Assembly (NCBI GenBank): GCA_023378805.1
Contig: JAMCSQ010000030.1
Location: 1 to 5,769 of the forward strand
DNA from: Candidatus Parvarchaeota archaeon
GTDB taxonomy: Archaea > Nanobdellota > Nanobdellia > Parvarchaeales > Parvarchaeaceae
Length of the DNA stretch: 5,769 bases
Direction of reading: 5' to 3'
Below, in pieces: positions 1 to 5,040 of this stretch. The position numbers and the translations under genes were made by a program. The notes under the pieces were generated by a model, which was given only the letters and a program-made list of their open reading frames with translations, was not told the DNA's origin and did no database searches. How positions within the stretch are numbered: position 1 is the first letter of the stretch; each line of letters begins with the position of its first letter.

Positions 1-320
1 TAATAAGCTATTGCCTGCTGCATGATCTAATAATCCTTAGAAATGCCTGTAAAGTATTTGCAGAGAAGGCAATAAATGACATAAAAGTCAACAAAGAAAG
101 AATAGAAGAAATGGTAAATAAAACGCCGGGAGTTGGACTGGCATTAAATCCTTACATAGGCTATGAAAAGAGCGCCGAGATAGTAAAAACGGCACTAAAA
201 GAAGGAAAAACAATAAAACAGATTGCTGAAGAGGAGAACATACTTGAAAAAGAAAAACTTGAAAAGATATTTGATCCTTTCAATCTTACAACCCCAAGAA
301 AGTTAAAGAACAAAAAATAA
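1..320 (+). CDS. Class II fumarase / aspartate ammonia-lyase family protein, C-terminal part (5' truncated by window)
   Basis: The frame is open from base 3 to the TAA at 318-320, giving 105 residues; the ATG at 111 is an internal Met, not the start. The fragment contains the superfamily C-terminal signature ALNPYIGYEKSAEIVKTAL, followed by a KTIKQIAEEENIL-type helix and the DPFNLTTP tail. This is the arrangement found at the end of class II fumarases (FumC) and aspartases (AspA), soluble homotetramers that reversibly eliminate fumarate from malate or aspartate. The domain seen is the small C-terminal helical domain; the catalytic signature (GSSxMPxKxN loop) lies upstream, outside the window. 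Fumarase and aspartase cannot be separated from this end alone. Arginosuccinate lyase and adenylosuccinate lyase are less likely because of the LNPYIGYE motif. The next gene starts 30 bp downstream on the same strand but has its own TATA-like element. Confidence 0.87.
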   Translation, partial: ISYCLLHDLIILRNACKVFAEKAINDIKVNKERIEEMVNKTPGVGLALNPYIGYEKSAEIVKTALKEGKTIKQIAEEENILEKEKLEKIFDPFNLTTPRKLKNKK

Positions 321-330
321 GTTTATTAGC
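321..330 (+). promoter_or_regulatory. TATA-like box for the 351 gene
   Basis: GTTTATTAGC lies about 21-30 nt upstream of the ATG at 351, the distance expected between a TATA box and the start codon of a leaderless archaeal mRNA. No Shine-Dalgarno is present before the ATG. A second AT-rich stretch (CTATAAATG, 330-338) is too close to direct a leaderless start. The inference rests on spacing and AT content only. Confidence 0.35.
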
Positions 331-350
331 TATAAATGATATACAAATAA

Positions 351-1358
351 ATGATAGTATTTAGCTGTGCAATCGCAGGCTCAGATAGGATAAGTCTGGA
401 AAGCAAAGCCATGAGAATAGCTAGACAGCACGGTAAAAACCTTGAAATAATAAATTTTATAGATGAGATGGTAAAGGTTGCAAATAAAACGAATCCTTAC
501 ATAAATTCAAAAAATATTCCAAACTTAGATATAGAAAATATTAGGTTATTAAAAGAGAACGCACTAAAAAATATAAAAAATATTATAGAGGAAAATAAGA
601 AAAAAGATTACATAATAGATGGGCACATGTCTTTCTGGTGGAGGGGCGGCCCATTAAGTCTTATAAACTCAAAGGACATGCGTGTACTAAACCCTGATTT
701 CTTTATATCAATATTAAATGACCCAAAGAACGTGAACAAAAACCTGCAAAAGAAAAAATCTTGGGAAGACAAAACAGTTGATGAATACGAGATAGCTTTA
801 TGGTCTGAATTAGAGTTATACACCGCTGATTTAATAAGCAACTCTATAAACAAGAAAAACTATGTTGTAGGTTCAAAAGAAGATCCTAATACTTTGTATG
901 AATTAATTTATAGGCCTGACAAGCCGAAAGCTTACATAAGTTATACTATAGAGCATAGAAAAAGCGGGTATGAAGCATTGGAGAAATTCATAAAAAAGAT
1001 AAAGAAGTACCTAATAGTTTTCAATCCCAAAGCTGTAGATATTGATGCTTACAAAGAGAATACAAATGAGAAGACAAAGAATCTAATTTTTAATCAAACG
1101 GTTAGAAGAGATTTCCATTTAATAGATCAAACCGATATTACAATTGTTTATCTTTCTGATTTGGTTTATTCCAGCGGCGTTGACGGAGAAAGGATGCATG
1201 CTCATTTTACTGGCAAAAAGGTCTTACTTTATTTTCCCTTTGAAAAATACAGCCCGTTTACTCCTTATTTCGTTGATAACATGTTTAAATCGGAATCTGA
1301 TTTAATAAAAGAGATAAAGGAACTGTTTAAAAAATATAGATTAAAACAAAAGCAGTAA
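351..1358 (+). CDS. Two-domain protein: adenylate-kinase-like NMP kinase fold with degenerate P-loop plus nucleoside 2-deoxyribosyltransferase-like domain
   Basis: This is a 335-residue soluble protein. The N-terminal half (about 1-190) runs like an archaeal adenylate-kinase-type fold: a first beta strand (MIVFSCAIAG), then a helix, DYIIDGHMSF (87-95) where the family has its strand and IDxH motif, and VLNPDFFISIL (112-122), matching the conserved LNPD strand. The usual GxxGxGK[ST] loop is replaced by AGSDRISLESK (9-19), so ATP binding may be lost or altered. The C-terminal half (about 193-330) resembles nucleoside 2-deoxyribosyltransferases: first strand KAYISYTI, then FNPKAVDID, RRDFHLIDQTDITIVYL (252-268), SSGVDGERMHAHFTGKKV (274-291) and a final helix. 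Glu280 in GVDGE sits where the catalytic Glu of that family is expected, with Asp262 in the TD pair. Substrate and role are unknown; nucleotide salvage or nucleotide sensing are inferences. The start at 351 begins the first beta strand directly, with a TATA-like box upstream. Confidence 0.6.
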   Translation: MIVFSCAIAGSDRISLESKAMRIARQHGKNLEIINFIDEMVKVANKTNPYINSKNIPNLDIENIRLLKENALKNIKNIIEENKKKDYIIDGHMSFWWRGGPLSLINSKDMRVLNPDFFISILNDPKNVNKNLQKKKSWEDKTVDEYEIALWSELELYTADLISNSINKKNYVVGSKEDPNTLYELIYRPDKPKAYISYTIEHRKSGYEALEKFIKKIKKYLIVFNPKAVDIDAYKENTNEKTKNLIFNQTVRRDFHLIDQTDITIVYLSDLVYSSGVDGERMHAHFTGKKVLLYFPFEKYSPFTPYFVDNMFKSESDLIKEIKELFKKYRLKQKQ

Positions 1359-1360
1359 AA

Positions 1361-1365
1361 TTTTT
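1361..1365 (+). terminator. Short oligo-T stretch between convergent genes
   Basis: A run of five T lies 2 nt after the stop codon of the 351-1358 gene, inside the 28-bp gap that separates it from the convergent PAP2 gene. Archaeal transcription often ends at oligo-T without a hairpin, and I see no convincing stem-loop. The run is short, so this is tentative. Confidence 0.25.
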
Positions 1366-1386
1366 AATGGCTATCTAAGCTATTGA

Positions 1387-2082
1387 TTATTTAATAAGTC
1401 TAACTGATTTTAATATCTTCACATAAATTGTATCTACAATTTGATAAAGTTTATTGAAGTACCTGTTATTAATTAAAATTGAGCAGATTATAAAGGAGAT
1501 TGCAACTCCTAAAATTACACCTGCTATAACATCTGTTGGATAATGAACTCCTACATAAACTCTGCTGTAAGAAACCAGTGCGGCTTCAATAACCAAAGGT
1601 ATTGAATATCTTTTTCTTAAAAACATAAATGCAACTGCAGCTCCTCCTGCAACTATCAATGCATGTCCTGATGGGAAGGAAGAATCAAAATCCTTAGGGA
1701 CCAGAACATGATCTATGGAAGACAACAAAGGATTAAGAAATGGTCTTGGCCTATAATAAACCGCTTTCAAAGACAAACCGATTATTATTATAGCTATGAA
1801 AACTATAATTAGCATAACTGCGCCTTTCTTTGCCTTCTCATTATTGAAAGCGCTGCCTAAAATCCACATTAATAAGACTACTGGTATCCAGAAATACTCT
1901 CTACCGTAAATCGTCACTGCTGCAAAGAAAGGATCTAAGAAATTAACACTCCATTTTTCATTTATAAGCTTAAAAACTGTCAAGTCAAAACTGTTTGATA
2001 TTTTGAAATTTACAAGTAAAAATATGATTACAAATAGTATAACTAAAATCAATCCTGTAATTAACAGTTTTTTATTAAACAT
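1387..2082 (-). CDS. PAP2-family membrane phosphatase, probable polyprenyl (undecaprenyl/dolichyl) diphosphate phosphatase
   Basis: This 231-residue integral membrane protein carries the complete three-part PAP2 active site: K106-x6-R113-P114 (KAVYYRPRP), P137-S-G-H140 (SFPSGHA) and S173-R174-x5-H180-x3-D184 (SRVYVGVHYPTD). In this family His180 is the nucleophile that forms the phospho-enzyme, assisted by Asp184, while His140 is the general acid. Hydrophobic segments lie at about 6-26, 64-77, 87-105, 142-156, 161-171 and 185-204, giving the usual six-helix layout with the active site on the outer face. Length and topology resemble BcrC/PgpB-type enzymes that recycle the isoprenoid diphosphate carrier used in surface glycan and N-glycan assembly; phosphatidate or phosphatidylglycerol-phosphate phosphatase activity cannot be excluded. 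It lies 151 bp downstream of the surface-protein gene on the same strand, with its own TATA-like box, so it is probably transcribed separately. Confidence 0.93.
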   Translation of the reverse strand: MFNKKLLITGLILVILFVIIFLLVNFKISNSFDLTVFKLINEKWSVNFLDPFFAAVTIYGREYFWIPVVLLMWILGSAFNNEKAKKGAVMLIIVFIAIIIIGLSLKAVYYRPRPFLNPLLSSIDHVLVPKDFDSSFPSGHALIVAGGAAVAFMFLRKRYSIPLVIEAALVSYSRVYVGVHYPTDVIAGVILGVAISFIICSILINNRYFNKLYQIVDTIYVKILKSVRLIK

Positions 2083-2102
2083 TATTATAGAAATAATAAT
2101 AG

Positions 2103-2110
2103 ATTTAAAT
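2103..2110 (-). promoter_or_regulatory. TATA-like box for the PAP2 gene
   Basis: The palindromic ATTTAAAT lies 21-28 nt upstream of the PAP2 start codon (ATG reading down from 2082), the spacing for a leaderless archaeal transcript. No Shine-Dalgarno is visible between it and the ATG. Another AT-rich segment (TTTATAG on the minus strand, about 2119-2125) lies a little further out and is an alternative. Confidence 0.4.
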
Positions 2111-2190
2111 CCTTTTCTCTATAAATTATTACATAAACAATTAAACTTTAATAATAAATAAAATGTTTACTTTTTATAAAATTCTGTTTT

Positions 2191-2195
2191 AAAAA
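2191..2195 (-). terminator. Possible oligo-T terminator of the surface-protein gene
   Basis: On the minus strand, about 40 nt after the stop codon at 2234, GCTGC is followed by five T. Further T-rich stretches lie at about 2171-2175 and 2157-2163. This fits archaeal oligo-T termination, but no stable hairpin is evident and the whole interval is AT-rich, so the assignment is weak. Confidence 0.25.
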
Positions 2196-2233
2196 GCAGC
2201 CTGAAAATTACTTGATATTATTAAAGAAGACAA

Positions 2234-3787
2234 TTAAGCTACGCTTCCAAAGCTCACAGAAGGCATTACTCCGTTCGGTGGGTAGGCACGGATACGGACC
2301 CATTTTACTGAAATCTGATCACCACCGCTCGAAGCGTCCCCTCCGTTATAAATCGTTATGGACTTTAATACATAGTTGAGGCCGTAATCATAAGTCTGCA
2401 CCGCTTGATCATTATAATACCACGCGACATACGGATTTATGTAATAGACGCCTGTTATCGCATAAATGTCTGTCGGCTCAAGTGGCGTTAGCCCGTTAAT
2501 AGATACAGGCAGCCAATAACCTGGGCTTATAACAGTCGGCTGACTATTGAGCTCCATCCAGATCAATCCTTCACCTAGAGATTCGTTGTCTATCCCAACA
2601 TTGCTGAATCCTGCAGTTTCTCCAGAGGTTTGATTATTGTATACTTCCAAGATTCCTGATGGCAGAGAAGAAAGATTATAATGCACACCGGCGCTTGGAC
2701 CAGCTGGGGCTATAAGACCATTGGATACGACTACACTTGCACTACCAAAGGAATACCAACCATTAGGAAGGACAGTACCGGCAAAGTTCCAATAGTTATT
2801 GAACACATCAGCTCCGTCATCATATTCTGCATAAGTTGAGCAGGAAGCTGTATCGCTGGGATTTGAACATGTTAATTGCGGGGCTTCTCCATCGTTTACT
2901 GTGTTGAATAAATTGGTTAATGTTGGAGCGAAGCCTACATAGATTGTTTCAGAAGAGCCTGCAGGTATACTGCTTAGCTTAAGCCACCAGATTGCATTTG
3001 TTGATGTATAATTTTCTAGCCATGACGGTATTATAGTTCCATTGTAATAAAAGAATTCCACGTTTTGGCCGAAATTACCTGTTGCTATTGAGGAAAAGCC
3101 TGGATCTGAGGATGTGAAATTAATCATCTGCTGGAAGGGGCTTGGAGTTGCTGAACTTTGTGTATTTGTGATTGTTATTGGCTCATAAGTTGTTAAAGCT
3201 GAGGGTTTTCCAGTTATAGAGGTTCCTGCCACTGTACCTGTCGTGTTTATTGTCTGTAAGCCTAACGTTGAAGCTGTATAACTGTACTGTATCTTTGCTG
3301 ACAGTGAGTAATGAACATTTGCTGAATTACATGCAACATTTGGTATCAATATTGTAGCTGACTGGCCGCTTTTCAATGTTACTGGATTTGTTAATGTATA
3401 GCTGGCTGTTGTTGTGTTAGCTCCTGTTGCTGAAGTTACAAATACCTTGTTTATTGTAATATAATTTGCATTGTTTGGCATTGGTCCTGATATTATAGCT
3501 ATTTTGTATCCTAGATTATTGCATAAGCTTGATGATACTGTAAACGGTGAAAATCCAGAGCTTGTGAAAGTTACGCTTGAACTTGGGTTGAATATACCCA
3601 TGCTGTATAATATTACTGCTACTATTACTATGATTAAAATAGCCCAGCCATACGTCATCATGTACTCTAAAGCGGACTGAGAACGCTTGCTTTTTACTGT
3701 AAAATTTAAGTGATTAGTTGTGTGTGAATATATATAGGAATGCTCTGTCTTTTCCTCTTCTTTATTGTTTAAGGCTTTAAATGGCAT
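2234..3787 (-). CDS. Class III signal (type IV pilin-like) surface protein with DUF2341 and lectin-like C-terminal domain
   Basis: This 517-residue secreted protein is anchored like an archaeal pilin. Residues 32-66 hold a basic KSKRS stretch, then SALEYMMTYGWAILI and a hydrophobic helix. Processing by an EppA/PibD-like prepilin peptidase is expected between Ser36 and Gln37, putting Glu41 at the conserved +5 position. Residues 72-192 are a Ser/Thr-rich beta region with Cys89 and Cys153. DUF2341 begins near 200 (TTYEPITITNT) and contains IIPSWLENY (252-260), AIWWLKLSSIPAG (265-277), ETIYVGF and the GEAPQL...YAEYDDG...VFNNYWNFAG block (300-336). The rest is a concanavalin/LamG-like beta sandwich ending in KWVRIRAYPPNGVMPSVSFG. 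Many N-x-S/T sequons suggest glycosylation. A role as adhesin or pilus-associated surface protein is inferred. The leader before the signal is unusually long at 36 residues; no ATG, GTG or TTG codon occurs in frame between Met1 and Gln37, and a TATA-like box sits 24-33 nt upstream, both supporting this start. Confidence 0.88.
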   Translation of the reverse strand: MPFKALNNKEEEKTEHSYIYSHTTNHLNFTVKSKRSQSALEYMMTYGWAILIIVIVAVILYSMGIFNPSSSVTFTSSGFSPFTVSSSLCNNLGYKIAIISGPMPNNANYITINKVFVTSATGANTTTASYTLTNPVTLKSGQSATILIPNVACNSANVHYSLSAKIQYSYTASTLGLQTINTTGTVAGTSITGKPSALTTYEPITITNTQSSATPSPFQQMINFTSSDPGFSSIATGNFGQNVEFFYYNGTIIPSWLENYTSTNAIWWLKLSSIPAGSSETIYVGFAPTLTNLFNTVNDGEAPQLTCSNPSDTASCSTYAEYDDGADVFNNYWNFAGTVLPNGWYSFGSASVVVSNGLIAPAGPSAGVHYNLSSLPSGILEVYNNQTSGETAGFSNVGIDNESLGEGLIWMELNSQPTVISPGYWLPVSINGLTPLEPTDIYAITGVYYINPYVAWYYNDQAVQTYDYGLNYVLKSITIYNGGDASSGGDQISVKWVRIRAYPPNGVMPSVSFGSVA

Positions 3788-3810
3788 AGCATTGGATGGA
3801 AAGTAAAGGA

Positions 3811-3820
3811 TATAAATATT
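3811..3820 (-). promoter_or_regulatory. TATA box for the surface-protein gene
   Basis: On the minus strand AATATTTATA lies 24-33 nt upstream of the ATG at 3787. This is the clearest TATA-like element in the window, and its spacing predicts a leaderless mRNA starting at or next to that ATG. It faces away from the promoter of the Cas4-like gene in the same divergent intergenic region. Confidence 0.5.
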
Positions 3821-3861
3821 TCACTGCACATCTGTTATTGCAAGGTAAACGATTAGACAGG

Positions 3862-3870
3862 TTTATTTAA
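3862..3870 (+). promoter_or_regulatory. TATA-like box, distal candidate for the Cas4-like gene
   Basis: TTTATTTAA lies in the divergent intergenic region, 19-27 nt upstream of an in-frame TTG at 3889. It would start transcription near 3889, giving either a TTG-initiated protein with 18 extra residues or a transcript with a 54-nt leader before the ATG at 3943. A second GTTTATT copy lies at 3877-3883. Confidence 0.3.
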
Positions 3871-3912
3871 TCTATAGTTTATTCTATTTTGATAATTATT
3901 CCATTCGATAAG

Positions 3913-3920
3913 TTATTTAA
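3913..3920 (+). promoter_or_regulatory. TATA-like box, proximal candidate for the Cas4-like gene
   Basis: TTATTTAA lies 23-30 nt upstream of the ATG at 3943, the spacing seen for the other leaderless candidates in this window. This supports the ATG over the upstream TTG at 3889 as the main start. Confidence 0.4.
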
Positions 3921-3942
3921 CATTTTGCTTACTATATTGGTA

Positions 3943-4656
3943 ATGCAAAATGATGACTCGCTTATAGATGTGGATGTAGGCAGCATAATAGATGAATACC
4001 TTAATGAGGAATCAAGACCAAAAACAATTGGAGCTTATTACCCTAGCGAGATAGGTATGTGCATACGAAGAAGTTATTACTCTTACTTTATATCCAAACC
4101 TACAGAAACCAGCGCACTAAGAATATTTGCTTTGGGGAACAGCGTTCATGAATTTATAGCGAAGGCCCTTAAAGAATCAAGTACTTTAGCGGTGGCAGAA
4201 GAGGAAAAGCCAATAAGAATAACATATGCAGACGAAAACACGAAATTCACTATCTATGGGAGAATAGATGATTATATAGAGACTAAAACAGGCAAAAAAA
4301 TAATAATAGAAGCTAAATCAACGGGAGATATAGCAAAAGTAAACGAACCTGATCCTAAGCACAAGATGCAAATCTCTTTATATCTAGCAGCACAAAAAGC
4401 GGATTATGGCCTTTTAGTATATGCAGATAAGAAAAACCTGGAGATAAAGCAGTTCAAGGTAGAATACAACGAAGAAGAATACAAAAAAGTAATGCAAAGA
4501 TTCAAAGACCTGGATTACCATTTAAGAAATAAAATATTGCCGCCTGCTGAATATTACTTTGACAATAAAAAAGTATGGGAATGCAAGTACTGCCCGTATT
4601 ACAAAGAGTGTATGCAAGCACTGGCTGATTCGAATTCTTTGGAAAACTATCAATAA
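3943..4656 (+). CDS. Cas4-like PD-(D/E)XK exonuclease with predicted 4Fe-4S cluster
   Basis: This 237-residue protein has all the landmarks of the Cas4/RecB-like nuclease family. Cys40 lies in YPSEIGMCIRRSYY, the first cluster ligand with its following RR. His69 lies in GNSVHEF, Asp109 in GRIDDYIE, Glu123-x-Lys125 in IIIEAKS (the metal-binding PD-(D/E)XK core), and Gln143/Tyr147 in MQISLYL (the QxxxY motif). Three final ligands, Cys214, Cys217 and Cys223, are in WECKYCPYYKEC. Family members are metal-dependent DNA exonucleases in which the cluster stabilises the fold; Cas4 trims CRISPR prespacers, while others work in DNA repair. No cas1, cas2 or repeat array is visible here, so a stand-alone repair role is as likely as CRISPR adaptation. 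I chose the ATG at 3943: an in-frame TTG at 3889 would add 18 hydrophobic residues with no counterpart in the family. It ends 3 bp from the convergent sufU stop codon. Confidence 0.87.
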   Translation: MQNDDSLIDVDVGSIIDEYLNEESRPKTIGAYYPSEIGMCIRRSYYSYFISKPTETSALRIFALGNSVHEFIAKALKESSTLAVAEEEKPIRITYADENTKFTIYGRIDDYIETKTGKKIIIEAKSTGDIAKVNEPDPKHKMQISLYLAAQKADYGLLVYADKKNLEIKQFKVEYNEEEYKKVMQRFKDLDYHLRNKILPPAEYYFDNKKVWECKYCPYYKECMQALADSNSLENYQ

Positions 4657-4659
4657 AAA

Positions 4660-5040
4660 TTAGCTACTGTCGATTTCTTTATATATCTTTTTTACAGTGT
4701 CTAATCCGACGGTAGCACACTTAACTCTTGAAATACTTATATCTTCTATGCCAAGCAGGTTCTTAATATCCTTCAATTCCATTTCTTTAACCTCTTTTAA
4801 GGGTTTACCAATAAGATAGCTGCATAGCTTTGAAAGCGAAACCGTTGAAATCACACAACCCTTGCCATCAAAAGACGCATCTTTTACTATACCGTTTTCA
4901 ACATCTAGATACACTGAAAATTTATCTCCGCAGGATGGCGAATATCCTGCTTCAGAATAATTATATTTTCTAAGCTTACCGTAATGTTCCGGATTTCTAT
5001 AGAGCTCCACCAACTCATAGAATTTATCGTCGTTTTCCAT
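4660..5040 (-). CDS. sufU: Fe-S cluster scaffold / sulfur-acceptor protein, SufU/IscU-type (NifU N-terminal domain)
   Basis: This 126-residue protein accepts sulfur from a cysteine desulfurase and assembles or relays Fe-S clusters. The three family cysteines are present: Cys37 in SPSCGD with Asp39, Cys62 in FDGKGCVIS, and Cys108 in RVKCATVGLDT. The N-terminal YRNPEHYGKL matches the family's NPxNxG region. The residue before the third cysteine is Lys, as in Firmicute SufU, not the His of IscU; the CAT context is also SufU-like. However, only 45 residues separate Cys62 from Cys108, so the insertion typical of SufU at this place is missing and the spacing is IscU-like. The gene overlaps the end of the SufS-type desulfurase gene by 17 bp, which makes translational coupling and a shared pathway very likely. 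A further Cys73 is not a recognised ligand. The symbol follows the SufS partner and the KCAT motif; iscU is the alternative. Confidence 0.9.
   Translation of the reverse strand: MENDDKFYELVELYRNPEHYGKLRKYNYSEAGYSPSCGDKFSVYLDVENGIVKDASFDGKGCVISTVSLSKLCSYLIGKPLKEVKEMELKDIKNLLGIEDISISRVKCATVGLDTVKKIYKEIDSS

Noticed and set aside
111..320. ATG at 111 as the start of a small 69-residue gene
   Set aside because: The frame continues upstream without a stop to the window edge and the extra 36 residues match the lyase family, so this is the tail of a longer gene.
608..853. Minus-strand open frame of 81 codons
   Set aside because: It lies wholly antisense to the 351-1358 gene, which has recognisable domains; the translation shows no family features.
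2083..2233. Small RNA gene or tRNA between the PAP2 and surface-protein genes
   Set aside because: The 151 bp are AT-rich, with no cloverleaf or stable stem; a promoter and T-rich termination signals explain what is visible.
3471..3680. Plus-strand open frame of 69 codons
   Set aside because: It is antisense to the pilin-signal and beta region of the surface protein and has no recognisable motif.
3889..3942. TTG at 3889 as the main start of the Cas4-like gene
   Set aside because: It adds 18 hydrophobic residues not expected in the family, and a TATA-like box is well placed for the ATG at 3943. Kept only as an alternative.
3788..3942. CRISPR leader or array next to the Cas4-like gene
   Set aside because: The region is only about 155 bp, with no regularly spaced repeats; it holds divergent TATA-like elements only.
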